From: Populus alba
Taxonomy: Eukaryota > Streptophyta > Magnoliopsida > Malpighiales > Salicaceae
NCBI RefSeq assembly: GCF_005239225.2
Contig: NC_133301.1
Span: 1,121,001-1,185,000, forward strand
DNA length: 64,000 bases
Direction of reading: 5' to 3'
In this document: piece after piece, positions 33,162 to 46,187 of the stretch
Numbering within the stretch: the first letter of the stretch is position 1
Layout: every line of letters begins with the position of its first letter
Notes under the pieces: generated by a model
What the model was told of the DNA's origin: nothing
What the model saw: only the letters and a program-made list of their open reading frames with translations
Databases searched by the model: none
Program-made: the position numbers and the translations under genes

Positions 33162-35245
33162 TGTCGCACCCCAAAAAAAATCCAGGCGCGTGACATCGGC
33201 TGGCGATTTTTCTCGTTGTTGCGTTTGCTTTGAATTCGTTCGTGGGAGTCGCCACCTAGTAATTTATTGAGGGCTACTAGGAAACCTGATGTACTGGTCT
33301 TGTCAGAGATCATGGGTAAGGGACTGGTTGTGGTTAGGGAAGGTATTAGCACCCCTAACACACCCTACCTGAGATAAGCTGCTTCGTGTTCTGATGTGAT
33401 TTGAAAATTTAAAATATTAATTAAATTCTTAGGCTTGAATAAATCAGTTATTAAATCCCGAATATATGTAGAAACTTGTCCTCATATTTTCATGGAAAAT
33501 ACAACTTGATTTTATTTGTCTTGAGATATTTAACCATATTTAAATTAACAATAATTCTTTTTGTCCTTTTTTGATTTTTAATTCAATAACATAAATAAAT
33601 AAAAAAACAACATACAAGCACACACAAACATTTCTTTTTTTTTGTTTTTTGTTTTTATTATCACTTTCCCTTTTTCTTTTCTTTTCTTTTTTACTATTTT
33701 TTTTTTTTTTTTACATCCACATTTATACAGATTACACATTATAAAGAAAACTCAAAATCAAACAAATATTACATTGAAAATTACAAAACAATCTAAAACT
33801 ATTCAGAACAGTGGCAAACGGACTTCTGGAGTTGCCGGAACAGTTTTCAGCAGGGTTTCTAGCGCTGGAACAGTGTCGGCGCGTGGTCCTCACGCACCAC
33901 CGCAAATGGCGGCGCGTGGACCCACGCGCCGCCGTGAAAACAAACCGAAAATAGGGGGGTCTGTAACTGCTTATTCCTCTCTTCAATCCCTGCTGTCCGT
34001 CACCTGCAAATCTCAAACAACACAGCAAGGGCAATCGATTTTAAGTTTTTTCTTTCCTTGACAGATCTGCGTTTTTCTCTCTTCTTCTCCGTTTCGGATC
34101 GGCTTCTCTCTGGTTACAGGTCCAGCCGTTGATTCTCAGTCGTAGGTGAGGCTGCTTCTGTGGGCGCCGCCGTATGGGGGCTGATTGATGGAGACGGGGT
34201 GACCGGTTCTGTGGTGTGCTGGAGGAGATCGGCCGCCGCTGTGATGGGCTCTGTTCGTTGCCCGGCTGCTGCTACTGGAGGAACATGGCGCCGCTGCACG
34301 AGGATGGGGCCGTCGCTGCTGTCATTTCCCCGTTGTTCTCTGTTTCCAGCGGTGGGTTTCTTCTTCTGCCGATGGCAGATCTTGTTGCTGCTGTCGTTTG
34401 GCCAGCCGAGTGGAGCAAATCAGAGGAACAAAAACAGGGGGAGTTGTGGTGGCCAAGGGAAAAAGGAACGGCTGAGAGGGAGGATTTGTGGAGGAGGGAG
34501 CTGATTTGTGGCTGAAAGAGGAGAGAACCGGCTGTCTGCTGCTCCGGTTTTGTTGGCTGGAAAAGGAGAAGAAAATGGGGCCAGGACTGGAAGAGTGAGG
34601 GAGATGCCGGGTCCGGGGTTGTGCTGGTGAGGGAGCAGAACCTTTGGTCGGGTCTGTCAGAAAAAAATTAAGTCCAGGAAGTGCAGGCTGTTTGGCTGGT
34701 TTCGAAAGAGAGAAAAAAATGTCAAGGGTGTTTGGGGGTTGTTTGGCCGTGTGTGGGGAAGCTGTGGCTGGGGGAAGGAAGAAGATAAAAATAAAAAATC
34801 AAAGGGGCTGGGGGACTCCGGCGGCTGCCTTTGGGTAGAGATAAGTTTAGGGTTTTTTGTGTTTCTCCCCCCTTTACAAAATTGTCCTCCCCCCTTGTAA
34901 GTGTTGGAAACCAGTATTTATAGGCAAAAAAATATTGCCAAGTTTTCAAAATTGGTCCCTTAACTTTCTTTTTTTGTAAAATTTGATTTTTCTTGTTTTT
35001 TTTGTATTTTTTGAAAATGAGCAATATCAACGTCGACTCGATGAGGAAAATCAATGATTTTAAAAACGACGAGTGAAAAGTCGAACGCGTTTGAAAAAAT
35101 TAAATTCTTTTTAGACGACGTTGAAAATGCTAAAATGACGAAAATATATTAAAAACATATTTTTTGGATTTTCTTTGTTTTTCTCTATTTTTTGGAATTT
35201 TTTTGAAAATATATCAAAAACATGGGTCAAAATTGGGTAGCAACA
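33162..35245 (-). repeat. Right (5') LTR of element B
   Basis: 2084 bp, TGTCGCACCCC to GGGTAGCAACA. TATA box at 34922-34915, about 325 bp from the U3 start. The conserved U5 block with GGTGGCGACTCC lies near 33255-33245. It carries the empty GTCCT site (34884-34888) of the solo LTR nested in its partner. Confidence 0.93.
34915..34922 (-). promoter_or_regulatory. TATA box in LTR of element B
   Basis: The minus strand reads TATAAATA. The corresponding box in the left LTR is near 26408-26416. Confidence 0.6.
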
Positions 35246-35605
35246 GTCATGTCACAAATTTTTTTTCAACACACAACGCCATCTCATATCAAGTTTGCAG
35301 TTATTTTTTAAAATATTTTTATATATAAATGTATTAAAATAATATTTTTTTATTTTAAAAAATAATTTTTAACATCAACACATCAAAATAATCTAGAAAC
35401 ACCAAAAAATTAATTTGAAATAAAGAAAAAAATAAAAAATCAATTTCTTTTAAAAACGCTTTTGAAATGCAAAATAAATAGAGTTTATACTGTCACCTAC
35501 TTCTTGTTTGCTATCTAAATCTCAATCATCCATCTTCTACACTAGCTAAAGATATTGAAATACTTCATATAAGCTCACATTAAGTATGCTACTGAGCTTG
35601 TATTT

Positions 35606-35815
35606 TTTATATATATATATATATATAATATATATATATATATTTCTGGACACGAATCACGACTTGTTATCCACGATGGCTATTTTCAAGAGCCAAACTA
35701 CTAGGAAGAGCCCGCTAACTCAAGGTCCCTAATCAATTGCACACTTACATCTGGGTTAGAAAATTCAAGTAATGAGATTCAAACTAGGAATGTCATCTAT
35801 ACTAGTCTTGGTAAT
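35606..35815 (-). mobile_element. Diverged tRNA-derived SINE, copy 1
   Basis: Homologous to the SINE at 54619-54854. The body shares TGGCTATTTTCAAGAGCCAAA and the region around the B box, here decayed (TAGTTTGAATCTCATT on the minus strand). The A-box end is deleted. It ends in a TA microsatellite (35606-35644). Confidence 0.6.
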
Positions 35816-37189
35816 TAAGGGAAAGATACTGGAATTTTTATTATAACTTTTCTTGAACCTGAGCGTACAAGTAAAAATTAGGGAAATTGAAACAACAACT
35901 AAAACAAAATATTTTAAAAAAACTTGAATTGAAAGATGAATCTCATTTTGATAATTGATGTGTAATTTACTGTTTAGTCCATCAATTTTGGAAATCTACA
36001 TTTTAGTCCCTAAACTTTGAAATTTTACAATTTGGTCCCTAGAACGTAAATTGAGATTCTAGATCGAGTTGAGGATGGATTATGGATGAAATTTTAGTAT
36101 AATTATGTATTTATAGTTTGGTCCTCCAATATTGGTAAAATCATGTTTTTGGTTCCTGTTTTTTGGAAATTTGTTATTTTAATCCCTAAACTTAGTAGAC
36201 TAAACCTGATTCTCTTATATGCATTAGAATCTTTTATTTGTGTTGTTTTTTTAGTTTAATATGTATTTTTATTGTTGGTTCTTCTAACGATCTCTATAGA
36301 ATTTTTCGGGTTTTTCATCTAATATTCTTTTTACTTCTATATTTTTTCGAGTGAGTAGGATAATTTTTAATATACATGTAATAGAAATAAATTATGCATG
36401 TTGATTATATGATGAGTATAGATGATATTCTTGAATATCTATATATATGTTGATTTATTTTCCAAGTACTCATTAGTTTCTTGAATATGTATTTGCTTTA
36501 ATTATATTTGATATAACACTCATTGCTTTGATAATCTGTTATGTCTAGATATTGAACTTGTTAGTAACTTCATACTAACGGAGTGTAGTTAGTCTTTATG
36601 CACATCGTATCTGTATTCCTAATTGGTGAGAGAGACACCAGCATGTGCGCGCCCAATTATCCCAAAATGGTCACCTTTGGTGTCATCGGATTATCTTTGG
36701 GTGTCATCTGATCTTCAACATGTATTTCACTACCATATGTTAATATGCTTAGTATGTATATTTATATTAAGATATGTATGACTTATAAATTATTAATATT
36801 TAAGATGTATATTAAATGTTATTCCTCGTTGAGTTGGTTGAACTCATCCCTCATTTTATATTAGATGTTATTCCCTCATAGTTTATGTTAGCAGGTTGAT
36901 CTTGTTGTTTGTTCCTCCTTCTTCATTTTTGTTTGGCATGTCTTGCTTGTTTCCACGATGTTTACTTTTAATTTGTCTTAGAATGCTTCACTATTACACT
37001 ATTTTATCTAAAGTTTGGGTGTTATATAATGTAACACGTATTATGAATCCTTGTTTTGTTTTTATATGATGAAGAGATATTTTGAAAGTTTATAAAATGC
37101 TATGTATTTTATATAATTTGTTTTATGATATGTATGTTCTAAAGGTTAGCATAGGTGTGTTGTTTTGATGGTGTCGCTTTTGCGTTGCT
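35816..37189. other. Unique AT-rich DNA, possible old retroelement
   Basis: Contains phrases such as TAGTCC(C/A)TAAACTTTGAAATTT and TTTGGTCCCTAGAAC (about 35970-36190) that are frequent in plant gypsy LTRs, but no ends or coding domain could be defined. No gene is seen. Confidence 0.35.
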
Positions 37190-37450
37190 AATTATAAACC
37201 CGAGATTCCGATAGTAAAAAAGAAGGAGAGAACAGCTTTTGAATGGTTTTTCTTCATCATATTGTCCACCTATGGTCGTGCTGACTCTAGCTTAGCTAAT
37301 AGTTTTTGTTTAAGCTTGGAAGGAGATATCCCTTATTTGTAAAGTTGTGGACCTTAAAAAGTCTGGTTTCCTCACCGTTATTGCTAGGATATTCATGATT
37401 TGGAAGAGTCAAAGCCAACCATTTTAATAAATTGGTTCAAGACTTGGATC
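37190..37450 (-). pseudogene. Relic of a third GLR promoter and start region
   Basis: Resembles the upstream regions of GLR-1 and GLR-2. TCATATTGT.....ACCTATGGT matches the sequence just upstream of exon 1, then TTTAAGCTTGGAAGGAGA, a decayed TATA region and AAAGTTGTGGACC. The exon 1 coding sequence is not preserved. It suggests the cluster once had a further GLR unit. Confidence 0.4.
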
Positions 37451-37964
37451 TGAGGCGAGACAATATCATATATTGATAAAAAAGGAATCTCCCAGAGTTT
37501 AGCAGACTTGTTTTTTATTTGTTTTTACAATAATAATAGAATTTTTGTTATTTATTTATGATTAAAAAAGTATTAAGTTATTTTTTAAAAAATAATTTTT
37601 TTTGTAAATGTATTAAAAATATATTTTTTTTATTTTTTAAAATTAAATTTTAATATGAAAATAATAAAAAAAATATTTTAAAAAATAAATTTTAACAAAT
37701 CTATCATTTCAGCACTGCCAAACTAGAGCCAGCAACAAAAAACTATTTCTAGACCAATTTTGTTTTTTCAATGAATGGGAATGTAAACTACAACTCATTT
37801 TTTTTTTACTTTATTTTAAAATTATTTTAATGTATTAATATAAAATAAATTTTAAAAATAAAAAATATATATTATTTAATATATTCTTAAATAAAAACCA
37901 TTTCAATAACAATAGTTATTGTAATTCCAAACATTATCTAAAACTAAAAAATGTTTTAATAAAT

Positions 37965-38335
37965 ATTAATAGCTATCAACCACTGTCCCGTCAAAAAACT
38001 AAATGAAAACAGACTCTTCACCTAACCAATAAGACAACCTCAAAAATTAAAATTACATCTCTACCCCTTCCCACTTCTCCCTCCACCAGAAGAGAACCAG
38101 TTGCGCCAGACCCACCAGCCGTGCCACACTCTTCCTCCACACCATCAAGCCAACGCCAAACTCCAGCTGATAACCCATAGATGCCCTGCCCCCTTCTTCC
38201 TCCTTTCAAACCGACGGACAGCCCACAAACCATCCGATCTCTTCCCAAAATCCAAACACCAGATATCTCCGCACCATTACTAGCAGCAGAACCGTGAAAA
38301 CACAGTCGTGCCACTATCCTCGGCACTATAAAATT
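37965..38335. repeat. Third copy of a low-copy block
   Basis: Matches 14349-14590 and 44720-44970 (CTTCTTCCTCCTTTCAAACC, then GCAGCAGAACCGTGAAAAC) but has about 120 bp of extra sequence (38070-38180). The minus-strand open frame 38018-38326 exists only in this copy and is not conserved, so I do not call it a gene. Confidence 0.65.
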
Positions 38336-38819
38336 ACAATTACATTACAAAATTACAATTACATTACGAAAAAAAAAAAAAAAAAAGTTTTTACTGTAGC
38401 ACGCACTGCGGATACAGACTCATCTACACTGTGGATTTATAAGGGTTGATGATTTAATCCTAAAAAGGAATGGAGGGATACAGAAAAGATTGTGTGTTTG
38501 TTTATTGCTTAGATATCATCAAAGCATGTCAAAGGTGCCATTCTTTCTCTTGATTCTGGTTTCATTTAGGGTTTGATTTTGTTGGTCTCATTTAGGGATT
38601 GACTGGCTCTGTATTTTGGAGAAAGACCCCCCTCCCCAATTCCCTTTTATCTGTCTAGGCTGATTTTTGAACCGTGAGGATTTTACTTGCTTGCTTAGTG
38701 TATTGTTAGTTCAAAATACAATAAAAATGATTCTTAATTAATGGTAGTCTTAAATTTTAAGATTTATCTGGTTGAATGTTCTTTCCTTTAATTATAATTT
38801 TTGTTTCAATATCGCAACT

Positions 38820-39600
38820 GGAAACTTGAGCCTGAGCCCTATAACAGAGATACTCGACTGCACAAGCAAGCTGCTTTCAGGTTTTTGGGTCAAGCCTTAC
38901 GGGAATGCTTTGAAAATGCAAGTAGTGGAAAGCTCTAATGAAGGAATATTACTAGATTACTCCTTTTGCACGTGTTTGTTCAAAAGATGGATTTCTTTTG
39001 TTTGCAAAACACTTGGAACTTGGATTGCTTAGCATGCTGATTTTGTTTTCTGAATTTATGCTCATTTTCCAAAATTACAATTTGGAAGTATCTGTTTTTC
39101 ACTTGATTCTTTGCATTCCATTACTTCAGAGATCTCATTCGAACAAGCACAAATCCGTGATCAATCCCATGCACATCATTCCCGATTCCCAACATGCCTG
39201 CTGTTTTTTGGATTTCGACAACTTTTTTTTCCCTCTTTTCTCCCTTTGTAGCTGACACTAACAAAGATCACCGTGTTTCAGGTCCGGTCGGTTTTCTGAG
39301 CGTGTTCGAAGGAGGCTGTCCTCAGCAGATCTGGAGTTGTCTTCTCTGCTGGAACTGTCCCAGGAAACGTTCGGTAATCCATGAACTCGAGACTTTTCTT
39401 TGAGTTTCATGGTTCATATTTTTGTTAGATAAGCTATGCAAATTCATCCATGCCTGTAAACAAAACTGATTGAATTAGCAATTTTTCCTTTGATAAATTG
39501 CAACATTTGTGCATCCTTTTTTAAAATTTGATGAAAGAAGAATTTTGATGTTTCAGATCTCTGTCTAATACAAGGGCCAAAGTTGAAGGGAAACACGTAA
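38820..39600 (+). pseudogene. 3' part of an unrecognised plus-strand gene, copy 2
   Basis: Three exon-like segments. About 38826-38940 has two open frames. One reads LEPEPYNRDTRLHKQAAFRF and continues LGQALRECFENA. 39282-39373 follows a TTTCAG acceptor and reads SGRFSERVRRRLSSADLEL then SSLLELSQETF, with a GTAATC donor. 39557-39600 continues DLCLIQGPKLKGNT and stops. The second and third join in frame, while I could not join the first to the second in phase. The final exon is intact for longer in copy 1. I do not recognise the family, and it may be non-coding. Confidence 0.3.
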
Positions 39601-41589
39601 CAAGTGCAAATTAGATATAATTTTTTTCTCCACCGGGGAGGCCAGACGTGAGACTTTCTTTTAACAGACCAGTCATCAAGTAAATCTGGGTCAACATTAT
39701 TACTGGTGGCGTTTATAGAAACGTGCACTCACCTCCAGTCCACACGTAGCGCCTAAACCCAATTAATTTTCTGGTGCTGGCCCAAGCACCCCTTAATGGG
39801 TCCGGATATTGTACATGGACCCAATTATTTTAAGTGGAGCATGACGCAAGTCTAGATGGTCTAGGCATAACACCTAGACCCATTTAATTAGGGTGTTAGG
39901 TGCGACACGTTCTAATTTTTTAGGGGTGCTGAACATGTACCCTCACACCTTTATGAACTTGGGCACACGCCTCAAGCTCAACATGTTTTTCAAAGTTTTT
40001 TCTAGTACTCCACACAAATTTTTTTAGTATTTTATATTAATTCAATACATATTATTTTTAAATAAAATATAACTTAAAATATTATAAAAATGAAGTTATA
40101 CTTCAACTCCTTATCTTTATAAAAAGATAAGATTTATGGATTATAGACTTTTTATATCAGATCATCAAATATCTTGGCCGGAGAGAATAAATAAAACTGC
40201 TTAAATTAAAAATTAATTAATTATCTAACACATCAATTTTATTTTTAAAAATCTTGCATTTAGGGACTTATCAACTAATATTTCATATAGACTAAGAGTC
40301 GAGGATATACCTTAAAGGAATCGAGATTCCTATAAATTTTAGGTACCATTTTCTTCTCATGAAACGCTTTTTCAATACAAAACTTGTCAAGATACTGTGA
40401 ACCTGAAGGTGGAACGTGCAATACCTCCTCTTGAAAATCAACCGTCTAGCTGATTCATACCCACATCATCAAATGTGAAAATAAAAAATTTGGAAGAGGA
40501 GGATTCCGACCCATTTGCATTTACTTGGAAATTTCTCATATTGACATCTAATGTCAAGAAGACAGGCAAAGCAGATGCACTTGGATATATGGATATATCG
40601 CGTATGATTCTATGGAGTGGGATTAATACTAATCAAAGATATTTGTTGTCTTATTTCATTGCGTTTACCTTGACTAAATCAAAGTACATGCGTTTACATT
40701 AGCTTCGGATTCTAATTTTTAAGGTGTCGTTGGTAAGGGGCTCCGGTCCCCGGCCCCTTATCTTCTTGGGTTTGAATTTTCTAAGATATTATCAAATTGT
40801 AAATACATATAACTGCGGATGACTTATTTAATATCTGAAATTTCTTAGAACATTGTGCTCGCATGTTATCACCTTGAATGTGAATTTAGGAAGCTGTAAA
40901 AAAAATTCTTATAATGCGAAAATTGAATGGTTGGTGATGATGCTCTAGAATCTAGTATGCTAAGTAACCTGAGTTTTTTAAACGTTTGAGTGTTTGGACG
41001 TTTGGACAATGAAGGATGTACATATTCATGTTAATTTTCTATTCTTCATAACTGATGGCCTAGAAGATTGGAGACAGAGGCCTTGGTTCCTGCAAAATAG
41101 ACTATGTTAGTGGGAGTTCGGAATCCTTCAATAATTAAGTTAGTAACTTCATAGTGAGAAGTTGTACTAAATAAACATTAAATTCTAAAAATAAAAATGT
41201 TTGTTGTTAGCTCATATATGATAAATGCTGAGAATATGTTGTAAGAGAATGAAGATCGTGAACCCCTTACTTGGGTCGTTAAAAAAGTTTTATAACTTTG
41301 TACCTTGAAGTTTTATTTTAGGGTTCGAAAGTCTTTCTTTTTCACATCCAAATGAGGTGGGAGTCTCTTACATCAACATTACGTTAATGTAAGTGTCTTC
41401 TTACATAGAATTAATGTTGAGGGGAATATCACATGTCTATAGAAGGTAATCCTATGTCATTTCGTACACAACATTAATGCTGATGAGATCAACCCTTATA
41501 ATCAGTATTAATGTTGATTGACACATAGCCAACTCATAGAGGAATTTTACAATGATAGAGCATAGGGAGATGATGAACCTGGGTTGCCT
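39601..41589. other. Duplicated intergenic DNA, copy 2
   Basis: The part from about 40060 aligns with 9720-11450. The plus-strand frame 40475-40702 (EEEDSDPFAFTWKFL...) is broken in copy 1 and unassigned. 39601-40050 contains CCCAATTAATTTTCTGGTGC-type text with no counterpart in copy 1. Confidence 0.45.
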
Positions 41590-41900
41590 TATTGTACATT
41601 TAGGTCTGGGACGATCCTAGACCCAAGGATATTGAGCCTAACATCCTTCTAGGTCTAAAGACACCTTGGTCTAGCGTATAACTAAGCCCAAGAAAGTTGG
41701 GTCTGACATATTGTCAAACCCACAAGCATTTGGGTCTGCCATATAACTGAGCCCAGGGGAGTTAGGTCTGGCATCTTGTCAGATTCACAGTGCTTGGCCC
41801 TGGTACGTGGCTGAGCTCAAAGAAAATGAGTTTGGCATCCTCCTAGATTCACATGCGCTTGAACCTGGTATATTGTGGGGCCTAAAGGAGCTGGGTCAAA
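41590..41900. repeat. Diverged tandem repeat of about 70 bp (copy 2)
   Basis: More than four units alternating GAGCCCA..GAGTTRGGTCTGGCAT and CTTGTCA(A/G)A(C/T)(C/T)CACA, longer than the array at 11450-11607. The copy 1 version was shortened by a deletion of about 600 bp that reaches into the GLR pseudogene. Confidence 0.7.
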
Positions 41901-43300
41901 CATCTAATTGCCAACCCTTTTTTCCATGAGTTTTTATAATGAGTCATCTTTTTCTTGACCTCTTTATTGATAGACCTTTTGAGTAAATGCATTTTAATAC
42001 AAAATAAGTTGATTGATAAGTGGAATATTTGAAGATTTGAAAAATAAAAAGCATCAAGTCCCAGCCTCCTCAACCCAATTCTCTAGATTCTATAATAATG
42101 TAAGGGGCTGTTTGGTATCCTTTTATTTTTTATTTTTTATTTTGTTTTTTGTTTTTTTTTTTAAATAAAAATAAGATACAGAAAGGTATTGGTGTTAGTT
42201 TTTTTCCCTTTTTTTTCAATAAAATAAAAAGGTAGTTTTTTACGCTGTTAGCTTATTATTTAGAAGTCGGGTTTGGTTCCGCATTTCAGAAAATAGATGT
42301 GAATCATGCCTAAGCTTGACTAATATTTATGTAGGTGGACTCGAGTCCTCCTCAGTTAAGGATGGATCTCCAGGAAGTTCTGTGTAAGCTGAATCCACCG
42401 GTGGGCTTGGCGTGACAAATTCAGGCAGATTAATTCCACTGTGGTCATCATTCCGTTCGATTTGTCTAGAAATTCTGTAGACTGAGTCCCTTTGAAATAA
42501 GATTCCTAACAAATTTCGAATTCTAGTCCATATGGAAGCTCTGGAATCGAAGATAATAAGAGCAGAAAGTGCAGCTATTCCTGAAATTAAAAATAATCTC
42601 CCGAAACTCTTGAGACTATGGCTAGTAGATGAAATGGACAACTGCTTTGCTTGCCTAACCACGCATTCTCGATTTTCTTTATTTTACCTCATCCAGTTAA
42701 ATTTAGTATTGCCCTTCATATATCAGGCACAAGAAGAGAACCTTTAGGGAAGACCTGAAAGTCACAAAACGAAGAATCGTCTCAACGCTGAGGCCCAAGA
42801 ATGGTTTTTATGAATTTTCTAACAGTATGAACTATGTATGCACTTAAATGAGCATTAGCAAAACAGAGAAATAGGAAAGTGAACTTACAAAGCCAGAACC
42901 GCCTGTTTGAAATGTAGGAGCACCTGCGGTGTATTTAGTGCAATACTCTGACAGAAACACTTTCGCATATCGCAAGTCGCCGAAAGCAGCAGCAATACCA
43001 CAACTTCCACTTCCTCTGGAGTAAAGGTTGTCGTATTCTTCATAAGATTTATACCCCATGAGCTTGGACTCTTCGAATCCCAAGCCTATATAACAACATT
43101 TCCAGAAGAAAAGAACTTCTCTGATAGCCCACATACTCCCCCCTTCTAATGAGCTCATTTACATCTGTGGATTTTAGGCAGCAGCTTCTGGACTGTAAGC
43201 AAGCTTGTTAAGCTGACAGTGCAACTCTGTGTGAGGATCAGCACAACGAAACACCATATGATTACCACTACTCTAGACAAGTTGCTAACCACAGTTTCTT

Positions 43301-45213
43301 CTGTAAATATATATAAACATAAACTGGTTAATTTGATGCATGAGCCAGACACAATTTTGAGAACCTGAAATTAAATAAGCATATGTTTATAAATATATGA
43401 TTTTATTAAATATATGACCATGTATGATATCTATATAAAATATTCTTTCAAAAAATAAGACAATCATTTGATTTTTCTCTTGAATTTGGTATATGCTGAC
43501 TTGATTTATTTGTGAAATTAAACCAAGATTTGTGCTTTGCAAGAACTCCAATTTTGGTGTGTATTGTGAAGTGAGATTTAATAATTTAATGCTTTGAATG
43601 AGTACTTTTGATTTGTTTTCAAAGTGTTATTGAAGAACTTCTATAGAGCGTTTAGTCTTGATTCAACAAAGCTTGTTTTTTATAGTCCTCAAGCGTAGAT
43701 GAAAGAGGCTTGAAAACTTTTGAGAGAACTTCTTTAATTACTTGAAGAGAGAGATTTCTTGTTTAAAAAGCTTCTCTTGAATAAATTTGCATCTCCAAAA
43801 ATTCCTTACTTCTTTTTCTTGGTTGAGACTTCTATTTATAGAGGTTTATATGAGCTCTCAAGCTTTTTTTAATACCACATTACATGATTTTATTGATTGT
43901 TTTTTATTGGTATGATCTTGTATTTATGACAAGACATATCTTGAATATCTAATCTTACCTTTCATTGACCAAGAAATATATGAAAACTCATTTATTTTCT
44001 ATGTTATTTATTTCTATTTTATTTTATTTTTTAATTAAAAAAATTGAAATAAATAACATAGTGTGTTATTTTTATTATTTTTTTTAATAAAAAATAAAAT
44101 AAAAATAATACATAGTGAAATTTTAATGGGTAGAAATTTTTTGCTTCTATCATTTGAGACATATATATTGGAGTACTGCTTCATAACAGGAGAAGAGATT
44201 CATAAGGGGGAGGAAGATTACGTTGTGCAAAACCTATGGTTGAGAAGGAAATATTTTATTGTTTTTTTATAATAATATTGAGTTGTAGTTATTTTTTTTT
44301 AAAAAATATTTTATTGTTTGTTTCGCACTCCCAAACTAGAGCCAGCTAAGAATTAAGACTTAAAAGTGTATTTGGATGATAGATAGCTTGTGTTTTTTTA
44401 GAATAAAAAGTAATGTTTTTAGTTTTTTGAGATGTGGTTTATGTTAAAGGATGTTATACCTTAAATAAAAAAAAAAAAACCATCACATTTACCTTCAAGC
44501 CAAACACACTATTAAAAGTACATGGATTAGCGACAAAAGACTATTCCTAGACCACATCTTTAATGTTTGTTTTCACATATAATTTTTAATTTTAAATTAT
44601 TTGAATGTATTAATTTAAAAAATATTGTTTAATATATTTTTAAATAAAAAATATTTTAGAAAACAATAATTAATGTAATTTCAAGCATTATCTAAAATTA
44701 CAAAATGCTTTATAAAATATTAAGTGCTATCAACCTGCACTGTCCCATCAAAATAAAAATATGAAAACAAAAGATTCCTTTTACCCTTCACCTAACAAAT
44801 AAGACAACCTTAAAATTTAGAATTACATATATTAGATGCCCTGTCCCCTTCTTCCTCCTTTCAAACCGACAGACAGCCCGCAAACCATCCGATCGCTTCC
44901 CAAAATCCAAACACCATTACTAGCAGCAGAACCGTGAAAACCCAGTTGTGCCACTATCCTCGATACTAGGAAATCTATTTAATTAAAAATATTGTTGAAA
45001 TTATATTTGTATTTAATTACATTAAAGAAGAACCACTGGCAGCTGAGTGAGGGAAGTCGCCTCCGAATATATGACCACTGTTATGCATCTCTTTTTGGCT
45101 TACCCACAGACCCATCATCTAAACCCCAATGGCATACTAACGGTTACCTCAGACCATCCGACAACATCTCTCTTGGAGAGGTAGAGGTTGTGTATATGAA
45201 GAAACGCAATGGC
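43301..45213. other. Pseudogene introns and insertions, copy 2
   Basis: 43625-44165 matches the AT-rich insertion at 12041-12550. 44330-44970 and 45028-45160 match 13990-14590 and 14750-14890. No independent gene is seen. Confidence 0.45.
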
Positions 45214-45864
45214 TGAGTGTTTGGTTAAATAAAAAAAATAGTTTATTATGTGTGGGTCCCTCAATTTATTGTGTTCTGACAACAGAAAAATAAAAAGCAG
45301 CAAATTGCTGCTTTTTCTATGGCAGCTCTACTGTTCAGTGAATAGTGGAGCATGCCTCCACAGTTCAGTGATCATGTTTTTTTTTTTTTTTTTAACCAAT
45401 GTAGTTAATTGATTTCACTTAACAATTTTTTTTATTTTTTTTAAATTAAGGTGAATTAAATTTACTCGTAGTGTAATTTTAATTTTATTCTTGATAATAT
45501 TTTATCTAATTTTGTAGTTCTTGTCGGATGAATTTTGTACGTAATGGAATTGTAGATAGTTTTTTGTTAAAGTAATTTTTTTAAGTGTGATTTATTTCAT
45601 GATGTAATAACAATAGTTAAATCCATAAAATTTAAATTAAAAACCATTAATATTAATATATATTTTTTAAAATTATTTTATAACCTCAATTTCAAAAGCA
45701 TTCTTAACCAAACACATTAAAACTACTTTTTCTTCAACCTCAATTTTAACCACAGTTTTAACCAACATCTATTTTTTCAAACCAGCCTCAATTAAAAATA
45801 CTTTTTATAAAACAACTTTTTTCAAACACAACTATAACAGCTACCGCAATACCAAACACACTCG
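45214..45864. mobile_element. TIR element related to 12736-13976, without capture
   Basis: Left end GAGTGTTTGGTT, right end the reverse complement of GAGTGTGTTTGGTATTGCGG. The right-hand 250 bp (ATTTAAATTAAAAACCAT onward) match 13745-13976. It holds a TGGAGCATGCCTCCA near-palindrome and TGTTCAGTGA repeats instead of the captured gene. No target duplication could be fixed. Confidence 0.45.
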
Positions 45865-46187
45865 TAGAAAAGGACCTGCGGCAGCTGCTCCGACAACATC
45901 TCTCTTGGAATCCCTAGTGGTGAGGATCAGCCTGGTTTTGTAGTCACTATGAGTGGCATATAGAAGTCAGGGAGGGACATTATAATGCAACTCAAAGCAA
46001 TATTGACATCAAAACATTCCAAGTCCAACATATGCTGTTGAGTTTTGGCCCAACCCCATTTCTATGAACAATATCCTTAAAGAAAGGAACAAGATTACCA
46101 GAATATGCTTTGAAGGGTACCTCTTCTTCATCCTCTAATTTGTTTCCAAACAATTTAATAAAAATCCAGACAAAAACATAAAAATGG

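Larger units (their letters stand above)
21768..35245 (-). mobile_element. Young pol-less Tat/Ogre-like LTR element B (LARD type)
   Basis: 13.5 kb with perfect 5-bp target duplication GTCAT at 21763-21767 and 35246-35250. The same site is uninterrupted in copy 2 at 54291-54295. LTRs are 21768-26742 (split by a nested solo LTR, net about 2087 bp) and 33162-35245 (2084 bp). By eye they differ by about seven substitutions plus homopolymer-type indels, so the insertion is recent and postdates the GLR duplication. Primer-binding site 33141-33158, polypurine tract 26743-26758. The 6.4-kb interior has no gag or pol frame. It must depend on enzymes from another element. Confidence 0.92.
42327..46110 (-). 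pseudogene. GLR pseudogene, copy 2
   Basis: Exon 1 lies at about 46110-45876 with the same 2-bp insertion after SLSDFY as in copy 1, plus a deletion before it. The exon 3 end survives near 44252-44206. Exon 4 is 43300-42889, where the pore-lining motif SYTAS has become SCTVS and a one-base insertion shifts the frame before TDVNELIRRGEY. Exon 5 is 42754-42327 with two in-frame stops (after VPDI and after LNLTG) and a frameshift before M4. Exon 2 is absent. It is clearly non-coding but more complete than its partner at 11608-15310. Confidence 0.88.

Noticed and set aside
38018..38326. A 102-codon Gly-rich minus-strand frame
   Set aside because: It exists in only one of three copies of the block and is disrupted in the other two.
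40475..40702. A 75-codon plus-strand frame with EEEDSDPFAFTWKFL
   Set aside because: The paralogous sequence at 10350-10600 has stops and frameshifts. It might be an exon relic, but no family was recognised.
42105..42290. Possible MITE starting GGGGCTGTTTGGTATCC
   Set aside because: No matching inverted end or target duplication could be found.
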